DNA of 51,913 nt from Ramlibacter sp. (GCA_021323335.1 JAJTCN010000015.1:1-51913); one strand, 5' to 3'; positions 7,814 to 17,849 are shown, counted from the first letter of the stretch. Notes: generated by a model from the sequence alone, not told the origin. Translations and numbers: made by a program.

Positions 7814-10800
7814 CTAGCCGCGCGGGGACACCACGACTTCGTGGCGCGCCCCATCGTCCGCCAGGTGCAGGACCGGCTCCTGCAGCAGCCGGCGGTCGAC
7901 CGTCATGTCCACCCCGCGGCGCGCGAACTCTCCCGGTTGCCGCACGGTGATCGCATACACGGCGCTGCCGAAGCGGTAGTCGATGGAGAACTCCGGCCAC
8001 GCCGCGGGCACGCGCGGCTCGATGCGCAGCGTATCCCCACGCTTGGTGAAGCCGAGGATGGCTTCCAGTCCCACGCGATACATCCAGCTGGCGGACCCGG
8101 TGTACCAGGTCCACCCGCCCCGGCCCACCTGTCCGGGGGCGGTGTAGACGTCGGCGGCCACCACGTACGGCTCCACCTTGTAGACGTCCACCTCGGCGAG
8201 GGTGCGCGCGTGCATGAGCGGATTGATCATCTGGAACCAGTCGAATGCGCGATCGCCGTCGCCCTGCATCGCGGCGGCCAGCACCGCCCACAAGGCGGCG
8301 TGGGTGTACTGCGCGCCGTTCTCGCGCACGCCCGGCAGGTAGCCCTTGATGTAGCCCGGGTCCTGCGCGGACTTGTCGAATGGCGGCGTCAGCAGCACGA
8401 GCAACTGGTCCTTCGGGCGGACCAGGTGATCTTCCAGGGCGCGCAGCGCGCGCGCCTGCCGCTCGGGCGGCGCGGCGCCCGAGATGACGCTCCAGCTCTG
8501 CGCGATCGAGTCGATGCGGCACTCCGTGTTCGAGGTCGACCCGAGCGGCGTGCCGTCGTCGAAGTAGGCACGGCGGTACCAACCGCCGTCCCAGCCGTGC
8601 GCCTCCACCGCGGCGGCGTAGCCGTCGGCGCGCGCGCGGAAGTCCGCGGCGACCTCGCCATCGCCGCGCGCGTCCGCGTAGGGCGCGAAAGCGCGCAGGG
8701 TGGCGATCAGGAACCAGGCGAGCCAGACGGTCTCGCCGCGGCCCTCGACCCCCACGCGGTTCATGCCGTCGTTCCAGTCGCCGATGCCGATCAGGGGCAG
8801 GCCGTGCGGGCCCGCCGTGCAGGCCTTGCGCAAGGCCCGCAGGCAGTGCTCGTACACGCTGGCGTGTTCGTCCGTGACCTGCGGCAGGTCATAGACCTCG
8901 TGCTCGTGCGGCTCCAGGGGCCGCATGACCAGGAACGGAACATATTCGTCGAGCAGGGCGGCGTCGCCGGTCACGCGCACGTACTGGTCAACCACGTGGG
9001 GAAGCCACGCCAGGTCGTCCGAAAAACGCGTGCGGACACCCCGCCCGCTCTGCGGGTGCCACCAGTGCTGGACGTCGCCCTCCACGAACTGGCGCGCCGT
9101 CGCGCGCAGGATGTGCTCGCGCGCGATGCCGGGCTCGGCATACAGGAAGGCCAGGACGTCCTGGAGCTGGTCGCGGAATCCGTAGGCGCCGCCGCTCTGG
9201 TAGAGGGCCGAGCGGGCCCACATGCGGCAGGAGAGCGCCTGGTACAGGGTCCAGCGGTTGATCATGGCGTCGAAGGACGGCTCGGGTGTCCGGACACGCA
9301 CCACCGCAAGACGCCGCGCCCACTGGGCCAGGCTGCCCGCGCTCGCCGCCGCGGCGGCGCCCGGCACCACGTAGCGCGAGATGATCCGGCGCGCCTCGTC
9401 CTGCGTGGCGGCCGCGCCCAGCACCATCGACAGCTCCCGGGTTTCGCCCGGCGCCAGCTCCAGCACGCACTGCATCGCGGCGCACGGGTCGAAGCCGAGT
9501 CCGGTGGTCTGGGCGAGCGGCCCCCCGCGCAGGGCGGCGGGATCCTCGACGGTCCCGTTGCGGCCGAGGAATTCCCGCCGGTCCGCGGTATGCCCGGTGA
9601 CGGGCGCGCTCAATGCGCAGACCGCCACCCAGTCAGCGAAGTAGGGGTCGAACCGGTTGCTGGCCAGCATGGCCCGCAGCTCCGGGTCGAACCGGGTGTG
9701 CACCTGGTGTTGCGTGTGCTCGCGGTTGACGCCGAGCGACCACTCCACGTAGGCGGTCACGCAGATCCGGCGCGGCTGCGGCCCGTGGTTGGTCACCTCC
9801 AGCACCGAGAGCTTGACCGCCTCGCCTTCCGCCATGCCCAGGGTGAGCCGGGTGCCGATCTGGCCATGCGTTCCCTCGAAGACCGTCGCACCCGCGCCGT
9901 GCCGCACGGTGTACGTGGTATCGCGTCCCATCGGCGCCGGCGTGGCGCTCCACAACTCACCCGAGGCTTCGTCGCGCAGGTAGAGCACCTCGGACGCAGG
10001 GTCGGACACCGGGTCGTTGTGCCAGGGCGTCAGCCGGTAGAAGTAGCTGTTCTCCGCCCAGGTGAAGCCGGTGCCGCGCTCGCTCACCACGAATCCGCCC
10101 TGCGGATTGGCGATGACGTTGCTCCAGGGGGCGGGCGGCAGGCGGTCGCCGCGGATCCGCATCAGGTAGTCGCCTGCCGCATCCAGGCCGCCGAACCCGT
10201 TGTCGAACAGCAGCGCGCCGGACGGCGCCGCCGGGGCCGGGCCCCGGGCCTCATCGTCGCGGCGCCACGGCTGCGCCGCGAGCGACGGCGGCGGCTTCAC
10301 CCGGCCGACCTCGCCGACGACCCGGCGGACGACGGAATCGACCAGCGGGCGCGCCTCGCAGCGCACGCTCAGGCTGGCGGTGGCCTCCAGCATCCGCAGG
10401 GCGTCGGCTCCGAGCTGGTCGCGGCGCCGGATGAACACGCCGCCGGGGCGGTCCATCTCCGTGTCGCTCGCGGTGAACATCACTTCGAGGATCTTGTTGT
10501 GGAGCTCCTGCAGGTAGGAGGCGGCCTGCGTGTTGAACACCACCAGGTCCACCGTCATTCCCCGGCGGCGCCAGTAGTGGTGCGCGGCCAGCAGCTGCCG
10601 CAGCGTCGGCAAGCCGTCCGGCGAGTCGATGGAAGCCAGCACCACCGGCCAGTCCCCGGACACGCCGACCTCCCACAACAGGGGTTGCGAGCCGCGGTTG
10701 CGCAACAGGTCCTCCTGCGACGCCCGCAGCTCGGGGCGCGGGAAGAACAGGTAGCCGGCGAGCTCCTGGAAGTCGGCGACGTGGGCCGGTGTCAGGCCCA

Positions 10801-13800
10801 GCTCGCGCAGTTCCAGCTGCTGCGAAGTCCAGGCCAGTTCGAGCGCGCGCTCCGCCGCGGAGGGATGGTGGTAGCGGTCGGCCAGCTCGAAGGCGCGCGC
10901 CCGGCTGGTGGCCACCAGGGTGGTGAAGGTGACGGCAGTCGCCTGGCCGGGCGCCAGCCGCACGCGGGTGCGCAGCGAAAAGATGGGGTCGAGCACCGCG
11001 CCGGTGGTGCCCGAAAGCGGCCCGTCGATGGACAACGCGGCAGGGCTGCGGGTGGTGCGGCCCCGGCCGACGAAGCGCGCCCGGTCCGTCTCGCAGCTGA
11101 CCGGCCCCACCTGGTCGGGACAGGTGCTGGCGACGTGCACGCACCACAGCGGCTCCTCCTTGCCGGTGCGCGGGCGCCGGGTGGCGGTGATCGCGGAGCA
11201 CCACTCGTGCCACTCCGTTTCGACGAACAGCTTGGCGAAAGCGGGGTGGGCGCGATCGGATTCGATGCCGCCGAGCACCACCTCGCCGTAGCTGGTCAGC
11301 TCGATCTCGACGGTTTCCGTGCCGTGGTTGCGCAGCTTGACCTTGCGGACCTCCGCCGCGTCCTCCGGGACGACGACGATCTCGGTGCGCGTCTCGATCG
11401 CTCCGTCACGGCGCTCGAAGGTGATCCGGTCGGTGGCCAGCAGGGCCCGGTAGGCGTCGGCCGGCGCACAGGTGGGCTGGTGGGCGGCCGACCAGGCCCG
11501 CCCCTGGGTGACGTCCTTGACGTAGCAGAACTGCCCGGTCGCGTCGGTGGTCGCGTCGGCGCGCCAGCGCGTGACCGCGATGTCGTTGTAACGGCTGTAG
11601 CCCGATCCGCAGTGGCTCACCATCAGCTTGTAGGGCAGGCGTCCCAGCATGGCGACGTGCGGGTGCGGCGTGTCCGGATCGATGAATTCGCGGACCACCG
11701 GACTTTCCAGTTCGGGCGCGGGGAGTCCCTCGTCGGGATCGGTGGCCTGGGGCGTGTCGTAGACCAGGCGCCGCGGGATGCGCTCGTGCAGGAGCAGCTC
11801 CACCGACCGGACCAGGGGGTCCGCGTGGAAGCGCGCATGCCACACCTGCCCGGTCAGCAGGTTGGTGAACGCCACGAGCGACATGCCGATGTGGTGCGCC
11901 ATGTAGTTCTCGACCAGCGCGTAGGGCTTGCCGGGATCGGGCCGGGTGTAGTCGAGGGCGTCGCGGAATCCGTAGCGCCCCAGCGCACCCCGGTGCTCGA
12001 GGACGGCCAGGTTGCCCAGCGCCCGCGCGGGGTCCACCATGAGGGCGAGCGCGCTGGCGTAGGGCGCGACCACCAGGTCGCGGCCGAGGCCGCGCTTGAG
12101 CGCGAGGTCGGGCACGCCGAAGGCCCGGTACTGGTAGGTGAGGTGGCGGTCGCGCAGGTTGTAGGCGCTCTCGCTCACGCCCCAAGGCAGGCCGAGTTCG
12201 GTGCCATAGGCGATCTGCCGCCGCACCGCGCCCTGGTAGGTCTGGTCCAGCAGCGTGAACGGGTACGCGCGCATCACCAGGGCCGGCATCAGGTACTCGA
12301 ACATGCTGCCGCTCCACGAGATCAGCGCGGTGTGGCCGCCGGCATGGGTGAGCGTGCGGCCCAGGCGGAACCAGTGGTCGGCGGGAACGTCGCCCTTGGC
12401 GATGGCGACGAAGCTGGCCAGCCGCGCCTCCGACGCGAACAGGTCGTAGTAGGAAGGGTCCAGGGTGTGCGACGCGTGCTGGTAGCCGATCGAGAACAGC
12501 TCCCGTTCCCGGTCGAACAGGAACCCGAATTCCATCGCCACCACGATGCCGTGCGCCTGCTCGGCGAGGGCCTCGAGACGCGTGCGCAAGCCGCCGGCGT
12601 TCGCGGTCGCCTCGTCGGCATGCTGGTCGGCCCTCCGCGCGCTCCAGTCGATCCACTCCTGCGCCGCGGCGAGCGATGGCTGCGGCAACTTGGCCTGCGC
12701 GAGCGCGTCCAGGCACTTGCGCAGCAGGGCGGCCAGCGCCGTGAACGCGTCGACGCTCGAGTCCGCGTCCATGCCCGCCAGGTGTTCCCGCGCCGCCACG
12801 AGGTGGCCACCCGCCAGGTCGAGCGCCTGCTTGCCTGCGCCGGACGCCTGCGGCAGGTCGGATGCGGCGCCGCCAAGCCGTTCGTGGGCCAGCCGCAGGG
12901 CGGTGCGCAACGCGGGCAGCGCAGGCACGATGCCGGCCGGTTCCGCCGCGGCCGCCAGGCAGGCCTGCCGCACCGCCAGCAGGTGGCCCGCGAGGTTGCC
13001 GCTGTCGACCGTCGACACGTACGCCGGCTCGAGCACGCGCAATTCATGCAGCTCGTACCAGTTGAAGAAGTGGCCCTTGAACCGGGCCAGCCGGTCCATC
13101 GCCTGGAAGGCCAGATCCAGCCGCCGCGCCATGTCCGCGGTGGTGATGAATCCCAGGTCGCGCGCGCTGACGATCGCCAGCAGCTGCAGCCCGATGTTGG
13201 TGGGCGACGTGCGCATTGCCACGACTGGAGCAGGGTCGTCCTGGAAGTTGTCGGGGACGAGCCAGTGGGTGTCGGGACCGGTGAAACGCTCGTAGAAGTG
13301 CCAGTGCAGCAGTGCCAGCCGCTCCGTGCGGGTCCGGTCGGCCAGGGGCAGCTTCTCCTGGGGCCGTACCGGCGGCGCGCCGAGCAGGTGGGCCACGGCC
13401 GGGGAGAAGATCCACAGCAGCAGCAGCGGCGAAGCCGCGAGCGCGAGCTGCCAGAGCGGAGCGGACCCCGCGCCGGCGGCTGCCAGGGCCATCAATCCAA
13501 GCCCGATGGCTGCGCCCAGCCCCACGGCCGGGGCCATCTCCCGCCAGACCCCGGCCGCGCCGCTGGACACGCTGCGTTCGCTGCTCGAAGCGGTCTGCCA
13601 TTCGAGCAGGTAGCGCCTGGACACGAGCAGGCGCCACAGCGTGCGGACGATCGCGTCGCCGGAGAGCCAGGCCTGGTGCGCGAGGAAGGTGAGGACGAGC
13701 GCGACCTGCTGCACCGAGGTGACCGCATCGTGTCCGAGGCCGGCGTAGTAGGCCCTCCAGGAACGGTCCCGCGGCGGCCGCAGGGCGCCGAGCGCCAGCG

Positions 13801-16411
13801 CGACGATCCACGGCCCGGCCACCGCCGCCAGCGCGAGGGCCGTCCAGCGGAGGGGCGAGCCGGGCAGGACGGTCCAGCCTGCCACCAGGAAGGCGAGATG
13901 CCCGATCTCGACCGTGCTGCGCCGGAGATTGTCGAGAATCTTCCAGCGCGAGAGGAAGTTCAGGCGGTTCGGCTCCGGCCCTGCGAGCCCCGGAACCTCG
14001 CCCGTGAGCCAGCCGAGCAGTTGCCAGTCGCCACGGATCCAGCGGTGCTTGCGCCGCGCGTGGACCAGGTAGCGGGAAGGGTAGTCGTCATAGACGACGA
14101 TCTCGGTGACGAGGCCGGCGCGCGCGTAGTTGCCCTCGACCAGGTCATGGGACAGCAGGGTGTTCTCGGGGAAGCGTCCCCGCGTGGCCTGCTCGAAGGC
14201 GTCGACGTCGTAGATCCCCTTGCCCGTGAAGCTGCCCTCGCCATACAGGTCCTGGTAGACGTCCGAGACGGCGGTGGTGTACGGATCCACGCCGGGATGG
14301 CCCGAATGGATCGCGGCGAAGCGCGAGCGGTGCGCGCTGGGCAGCGAGACGCCCACCCGGGGCTGCAGGATGCCGTAGCCCCGCACGACCCGCCCGGACG
14401 CTTCGTCGTAGACGGCGCGATTGAGCGGATGGGCCAGCGCGCCGATGAGGTCCGGCGCGGCGTCCGGCGGCAGCACCGTGTCGGCGTCCAGCGTGATGAC
14501 GTAGCGGACCTTGCGCAGCGGCTCCACCGCGCCGACGACCACCGAAAAGGCATCGTCCGCGCCGCCGCGCAGGAAGCGGTTGAACTGCGCCAGCTTGCCG
14601 CGCTTGCGCTCCCATCCCATGAAGGCCCCTTGCCGGGGATTCCATCGGCGCGGCCGGTGCAGGAAATAGAAGGCATCGTCGGTGCCGGGCGCGTACCGGG
14701 CATTGAGCGCCCGCACGCCCTCCACGCCGGCCGCGACGATCGCGTCATCGCCTTCGACGGTCTCCGTGGCGGCATCGGTGAAATCGCTGAGGACGGCGAA
14801 GTGGAGGTTGGCGCCCCGGTTGGCGAGGAACTGCACCTCGAGGTTGGCGAGCGCCTCCTGCACGGCCTCCACGCTGTCGAACAGGGTGGGAACCACCACC
14901 GCCGTGCGGAACTCCGCCGGAACGCCTGCCTTGCCGCGCAGGTCGAGCTTGGGCAGGGTGCGTGGCGGCAGCCACGCCGTGATGACCTGGTTGACCGCGC
15001 TGATGGCGAGGTCGGCGGCGGGAATCAGCGCCAGCAGGAACACCAGCGGGGCGGCGGCCTGCGCCGCCGGCCCGGCCAGAAAGGACAGCGCGGCCAGCGC
15101 CGCGGTCGTGGCGGCGGCGATGCCTCCGCCGAACACCAGGTTGGGATGCCGCAGCAACCAGCGGTGGAGGGCTTCGCCGGGCGGCTTGCGGTACCCCGTG
15201 GCTGCTTCCAGGCGGGGCAGCCCCTCGTCGACCAGGTAGTACCCCACGTGCGCCTGCAGCGACGGCGCCGCGCCGCCGGCCGGAGCCGAGCGCGCGAGGT
15301 CCACGGCGGTGCGTGCCACCGCCTCTTCGCCGAGACCGGTGCGACGGGCGATGCGCTCCACCACGTGGCGGTAGCGGTCGCGCGTGCCGAAGGTCATCCG
15401 CGCATAGCACCCGGTGGGATCTTCCCGCAGCACCGGCTCCATGGCGCTCTGGCCGTCGACGAACGAGGCCCAGTCCAGGTGCGCGATGGTGCGCAGGCTG
15501 GTGATGCTGTGCGCCATGATCACCTGCGTCAGCGCCAGGTGCTGGGTGGCGCGCGCGATCGCGTCCTCGGGCGCCAGCGAGCGGTCGGAGATCCACTGCT
15601 CGATCTGGGCCAGCAGCGGATACGAACCGGCGATGAGCCGCAGCTGGTGGAGCAGGCGGGACACGAAGGCGGCGGTCAGCAGCGGGTGGGACCGCACGAA
15701 ACCGTCCAGGGCGATGCCCAGCGCGCTTTCGCCCTGGTCCGCCGCGGCAGCGATGCGGGCCGCCCAGGCGTCGGCTTCCTCGATGTGGTCCATCCGCTGC
15801 ACGGTGCGCAGCGTCATGCGCCGCACGCTCTCGATCAGAGCGAGGCGGAGCATGGCCGACACGGACCACAGCTCGCCGATGCTCAGGTGCTTGACCGACT
15901 GGTAGGCCGCCATGAACCCGTCGAGGTTCTGGCGGTCCACCCGGCCCTCGGTGTGGGAGATGAGGGTGATCGTGAGTTCGTAGATCCGCGGATAGCCCGC
16001 GAGCGGACCGCCGGTCAGCTCCGGCAGCTCGCGGTAATAGCCGCGCGGCAGGCTCTCGTGGATCTCGCGGATGTGCTCGCGCACCACGTGGAAGTTGTCG
16101 AGCAGCCATTCGCCCGCCGGTCCCACGTCCACGCCGCGCGCCGCGCCGGCGGCCAGCCGCGCGTGCGATTCTTCGAGGATGCGCCGGCTTTGCGCCAGGC
16201 GGGTCAGCAGCGGAGCCTCTTTCCACTGGGTCGACACGGCGTCCCATTGCTGCGTGCGCGCGAGCGCGCGCGCCTTCTCCGCGAGCTGGTCCGGCCCCAG
16301 CAGCTCGCCGCGCAGCGGCCCGGACAGGAGTTCTTCGCGGCCGGGCGCCAGCCTCGGAAAGAGTCGGGAAAGCAGGCCGTGGGGCGCCACCTTGGGGGGC
16401 TTGTCGCGCAA
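7814..16411 (-). CDS. ndvB: Cyclic beta-1,2-glucan synthase
   Basis: 2865 residues, matching the roughly 2800-2870 of Brucella Cgs and Agrobacterium ChvB. Order: a cytoplasmic N-terminal region; membrane helices near 420-480; a GT84 glycosyltransferase domain with D-A-D near 640 and H-R-W-I-R-G-D-W-Q near 790; further helices at about 830-920 and 955-1015; a central transglycosylase/cyclisation domain at about 1050-1500 (N-W-Y, T-V-D-S-G-N-L-A-G-H-L); then the GH94 phosphorylase-like part with Y-G-F-R-D-Q-L-Q-D and catalytic G-D-W-N-D-G-M-N near 2547. It polymerises UDP-glucose at the inner membrane and cyclises the chain for the periplasm. A TTG start (16409-16411) is chosen because GAGGAA lies 6 bases upstream; the open frame further upstream runs through a terminator. 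No ndvA-type exporter gene is adjacent. Confidence 0.93.
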   Translation of the reverse strand: MRDKPPKVAPHGLLSRLFPRLAPGREELLSGPLRGELLGPDQLAEKARALARTQQWDAVSTQWKEAPLLTRLAQSRRILEESHARLAAGAARGVDVGPAGEWLLDNFHVVREHIREIHESLPRGYYRELPELTGGPLAGYPRIYELTITLISHTEGRVDRQNLDGFMAAYQSVKHLSIGELWSVSAMLRLALIESVRRMTLRTVQRMDHIEEADAWAARIAAAADQGESALGIALDGFVRSHPLLTAAFVSRLLHQLRLIAGSYPLLAQIEQWISDRSLAPEDAIARATQHLALTQVIMAHSITSLRTIAHLDWASFVDGQSAMEPVLREDPTGCYARMTFGTRDRYRHVVERIARRTGLGEEAVARTAVDLARSAPAGGAAPSLQAHVGYYLVDEGLPRLEAATGYRKPPGEALHRWLLRHPNLVFGGGIAAATTAALAALSFLAGPAAQAAAPLVFLLALIPAADLAISAVNQVITAWLPPRTLPKLDLRGKAGVPAEFRTAVVVPTLFDSVEAVQEALANLEVQFLANRGANLHFAVLSDFTDAATETVEGDDAIVAAGVEGVRALNARYAPGTDDAFYFLHRPRRWNPRQGAFMGWERKRGKLAQFNRFLRGGADDAFSVVVGAVEPLRKVRYVITLDADTVLPPDAAPDLIGALAHPLNRAVYDEASGRVVRGYGILQPRVGVSLPSAHRSRFAAIHSGHPGVDPYTTAVSDVYQDLYGEGSFTGKGIYDVDAFEQATRGRFPENTLLSHDLVEGNYARAGLVTEIVVYDDYPSRYLVHARRKHRWIRGDWQLLGWLTGEVPGLAGPEPNRLNFLSRWKILDNLRRSTVEIGHLAFLVAGWTVLPGSPLRWTALALAAVAGPWIVALALGALRPPRDRSWRAYYAGLGHDAVTSVQQVALVLTFLAHQAWLSGDAIVRTLWRLLVSRRYLLEWQTASSSERSVSSGAAGVWREMAPAVGLGAAIGLGLMALAAAGAGSAPLWQLALAASPLLLLWIFSPAVAHLLGAPPVRPQEKLPLADRTRTERLALLHWHFYERFTGPDTHWLVPDNFQDDPAPVVAMRTSPTNIGLQLLAIVSARDLGFITTADMARRLDLAFQAMDRLARFKGHFFNWYELHELRVLEPAYVSTVDSGNLAGHLLAVRQACLAAAAEPAGIVPALPALRTALRLAHERLGGAASDLPQASGAGKQALDLAGGHLVAAREHLAGMDADSSVDAFTALAALLRKCLDALAQAKLPQPSLAAAQEWIDWSARRADQHADEATANAGGLRTRLEALAEQAHGIVVAMEFGFLFDRERELFSIGYQHASHTLDPSYYDLFASEARLASFVAIAKGDVPADHWFRLGRTLTHAGGHTALISWSGSMFEYLMPALVMRAYPFTLLDQTYQGAVRRQIAYGTELGLPWGVSESAYNLRDRHLTYQYRAFGVPDLALKRGLGRDLVVAPYASALALMVDPARALGNLAVLEHRGALGRYGFRDALDYTRPDPGKPYALVENYMAHHIGMSLVAFTNLLTGQVWHARFHADPLVRSVELLLHERIPRRLVYDTPQATDPDEGLPAPELESPVVREFIDPDTPHPHVAMLGRLPYKLMVSHCGSGYSRYNDIAVTRWRADATTDATGQFCYVKDVTQGRAWSAAHQPTCAPADAYRALLATDRITFERRDGAIETRTEIVVVPEDAAEVRKVKLRNHGTETVEIELTSYGEVVLGGIESDRAHPAFAKLFVETEWHEWCSAITATRRPRTGKEEPLWCVHVASTCPDQVGPVSCETDRARFVGRGRTTRSPAALSIDGPLSGTTGAVLDPIFSLRTRVRLAPGQATAVTFTTLVATSRARAFELADRYHHPSAAERALELAWTSQQLELRELGLTPAHVADFQELAGYLFFPRPELRASQEDLLRNRGSQPLLWEVGVSGDWPVVLASIDSPDGLPTLRQLLAAHHYWRRRGMTVDLVVFNTQAASYLQELHNKILEVMFTASDTEMDRPGGVFIRRRDQLGADALRMLEATASLSVRCEARPLVDSVVRRVVGEVGRVKPPPSLAAQPWRRDDEARGPAPAAPSGALLFDNGFGGLDAAGDYLMRIRGDRLPPAPWSNVIANPQGGFVVSERGTGFTWAENSYFYRLTPWHNDPVSDPASEVLYLRDEASGELWSATPAPMGRDTTYTVRHGAGATVFEGTHGQIGTRLTLGMAEGEAVKLSVLEVTNHGPQPRRICVTAYVEWSLGVNREHTQHQVHTRFDPELRAMLASNRFDPYFADWVAVCALSAPVTGHTADRREFLGRNGTVEDPAALRGGPLAQTTGLGFDPCAAMQCVLELAPGETRELSMVLGAAATQDEARRIISRYVVPGAAAAASAGSLAQWARRLAVVRVRTPEPSFDAMINRWTLYQALSCRMWARSALYQSGGAYGFRDQLQDVLAFLYAEPGIAREHILRATARQFVEGDVQHWWHPQSGRGVRTRFSDDLAWLPHVVDQYVRVTGDAALLDEYVPFLVMRPLEPHEHEVYDLPQVTDEHASVYEHCLRALRKACTAGPHGLPLIGIGDWNDGMNRVGVEGRGETVWLAWFLIATLRAFAPYADARGDGEVAADFRARADGYAAAVEAHGWDGGWYRRAYFDDGTPLGSTSNTECRIDSIAQSWSVISGAAPPERQARALRALEDHLVRPKDQLLVLLTPPFDKSAQDPGYIKGYLPGVRENGAQYTHAALWAVLAAAMQGDGDRAFDWFQMINPLMHARTLAEVDVYKVEPYVVAADVYTAPGQVGRGGWTWYTGSASWMYRVGLEAILGFTKRGDTLRIEPRVPAAWPEFSIDYRFGSAVYAITVRQPGEFARRGVDMTVDRRLLQEPVLHLADDGARHEVVVSPRG

Positions 16412-16600
16412 GTTCGATTCCTCGGGGGAGCGGCTCGTGGGACCCCGGCCTCCATTGCCGAGTGCCAGGGACGGGATTCTTCGATTCGTCGGAAACCGAA
16501 TCCTGATCCTAACGTCCGATGATCCCGCTGGGCTTGGTCGCGGGGTGGTGCAAACGACTCCATCCGCGAGCAGATGGGCTGCCAGCGCGCAGGCGGCCGC
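16412..16600 (-). promoter_or_regulatory. Upstream region of ndvB
   Basis: About 190 bases between the tRNA terminator and the TTG start. GATTCG (16483-16488) and CGAATC (16497-16502) form an inverted repeat, and GGATTC (16474-16479) with GAATCC (16498-16503) overlaps it. I find no convincing -35/-10 pair. It must carry the ndvB promoter, since the preceding unit ends in a terminator. Confidence 0.3.
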
Positions 16601-16634
16601 AAAAAGAAAAACGCCTCCCGTGGGGAGGCGTTTT
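16601..16634 (-). terminator. Intrinsic terminator (works on both strands), downstream of tRNA-Asn
   Basis: ACGCCTCCC (16611-16619) pairs with GGGAGGCGT (16623-16631) around a 3-base loop. On the minus strand it is followed by a T-rich tract (A5-G-A4 at 16601-16610 on the plus strand). Four T follow on the plus side as well. It ends the tRNA transcript and argues against an ndvB start upstream of it. Confidence 0.85.
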
Positions 16635-16661
16635 CGATCAAGCATTGTGCCAACCAGCAGT

Positions 16662-16737
16662 TGGCTCCCCGACCTGGGCTCGAACCAGGGACCTACGGAT
16701 TAACAGTCCGGCGCTCTACCGACTGAGCTATCGGGGA
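16662..16737 (-). tRNA. tRNA-Asn (anticodon GTT)
   Basis: 76 bases including an encoded CCA (16662-16664). The acceptor stem TCCCCGA/TCGGGGA, D arm GCTC/GAGC, anticodon stem-loop with C-T-GTT-A-A, and T arm with TTCGAGC all fold normally. It begins only 12 bases after the stop codon of the ferredoxin reductase gene. Confidence 0.97.
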
Positions 16738-16748
16738 ACAAGCCTTAG

Positions 16749-16754
16749 ATTATA
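16749..16754 (-). promoter_or_regulatory. TATAAT -10 box of tRNA-Asn overlapping the fpr stop codon
   Basis: Read on the minus strand, a perfect TATAAT spans the last Leu codon and TAA stop of the reductase gene and ends 11 bases before the mature tRNA 5' end. No good -35 is seen 16-18 bases further upstream, so the alternative is processing from the fdxA-fpr transcript. Confidence 0.5.
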
Positions 16755-17844
16755 GCGTGGCCTTGTGCAACTTGGGGCTGGTGGTCGTGTACTGCAGGTG
16801 GATCTTGCCCTTCTCGGGGAAGATGATGGGCGCGGCGCCGAAGGCGGCCAGCGCGCATTCGTGGAAGCCCGACAGGATCAGCTTCTTCTTGCCCGGGTAG
16901 GTGTTGATGTCGCCCACCGCGAAGATGCCCGGCACGTTGGTGGAGAACTTCTCGGTGTCCACCTTCAGCTGCTTGCGCTCGATGTCCAGCCCCCAGTCGG
17001 CGATGGGGCCGAGCTTGGGCGACAGGCCGAAGAAGACCAGCAGCATGTCCAGCGGCACGACCCGCGTCACGCCGTCGGAGCCGGTGACCTTGGCGCCGAC
17101 CAGCTTGCCGTCCTTCTCTTCGTAGCCTGTGACCTGGCCGACGATGAACTGCATCTCCAGCTGCTCGCACAGCTCGTGCAGGCGCGCCACCGAGGCGGGT
17201 GCGGCGCGAAAGCCGTCGCGGCGGTGGATCAGGATGACGCTCTCCGCCTTGTGCGGGTTGCCGTCGGCGTTGCCCGCCGTGAAGTTCAGCGCCCAGTCCA
17301 GCGCGGAGTCGCCGCCGCCCACGACCACCAGGTTCTTGCCGGCGAAGTCGGCCGGGTTGCGCACGCGGTAGTGCAACTGCGTGCCGTCGAACTTGTCCAG
17401 GCCGTCGACCTTCAGCGTGCGCGGCTCGAAGGCGCCCACGCCGGCGGCGATGAAGATGGTCTTGGTGAGGAAGCGCGTGCCCTTGGAGGTCTCGACGAAG
17501 AAGCGGCCGTCGTCCTGTTTCTGCACCACGCTCACCGTCTGCCCCAGGTGGAAGGTGGCGCCGAAGGGCTCGATCTGCTTGAGCAGCGCGTCCGTCAGTT
17601 CCTTGCCCGTGCACACCGGGATGGCGGGGATGTCGTAGATCGGCTTGTCCGGGTACAGCTCGATCGGCTGGCCGCCGGGATAGGCGAGCGAATCGATCAC
17701 GTGGGCCTTGATCTCCAGCAGGCCCAGCTCGAACACTTGGAACAGCCCCACGGGGCCCGCGCCGACGATGACCGCATCGGTCTCGATCGGGCCGTCGTGC
17801 GCAGCAGCGGTCTTGATCACTTCTTGATTGAGTTGTGGTTCCAT
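16750..17844 (-). CDS. Ferredoxin/flavodoxin-NADP+ reductase, thioredoxin-reductase-like
   Basis: 364 residues of the TrxB-like FNR family (as in Bacillus YumC), not the plant-type Fpr fold. The FAD-binding [12 protein letters not shown] is near residue 26, and the NADPH-binding [11 protein letters not shown] near residue 170. There is no CxxC redox pair between them, which separates it from thioredoxin reductase. The C-terminal [11 protein letters not shown] motif is near residue 305. It moves electrons between NADPH and ferredoxin in the cytoplasm; the 7Fe ferredoxin encoded 5 bases upstream is the obvious partner. The ATG at 17842-17844 has a short AGGGA ribosome site. Confidence 0.9.
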   Translation of the reverse strand: MEPQLNQEVIKTAAAHDGPIETDAVIVGAGPVGLFQVFELGLLEIKAHVIDSLAYPGGQPIELYPDKPIYDIPAIPVCTGKELTDALLKQIEPFGATFHLGQTVSVVQKQDDGRFFVETSKGTRFLTKTIFIAAGVGAFEPRTLKVDGLDKFDGTQLHYRVRNPADFAGKNLVVVGGGDSALDWALNFTAGNADGNPHKAESVILIHRRDGFRAAPASVARLHELCEQLEMQFIVGQVTGYEEKDGKLVGAKVTGSDGVTRVVPLDMLLVFFGLSPKLGPIADWGLDIERKQLKVDTEKFSTNVPGIFAVGDINTYPGKKKLILSGFHECALAAFGAAPIIFPEKGKIHLQYTTTSPKLHKATL

Positions 17845-17849
17845 GGTCC

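Noticed and set aside
12862-13065. Short plus-strand ORFs of 60-150 codons inside ndvB, the cys operon and the glg operon
   Set aside because: They have no ribosome sites, biased composition and no domain match; they are chance frames in GC-rich coding DNA.
7841-16522. Plus-strand open frame of 2893 codons opposite ndvB
   Set aside because: It is in exact codon register with ndvB, so it is open only because ndvB avoids TTA, CTA and TCA. Its translation is Arg/Gly/His/Val-rich low-complexity sequence with no family resemblance.
16412-16645. N-terminal extension of ndvB by 78 codons
   Set aside because: It would read through an intrinsic terminator and close to the tRNA. The TTG at 16409-16411 has a proper GAGGAA site and gives the family length.
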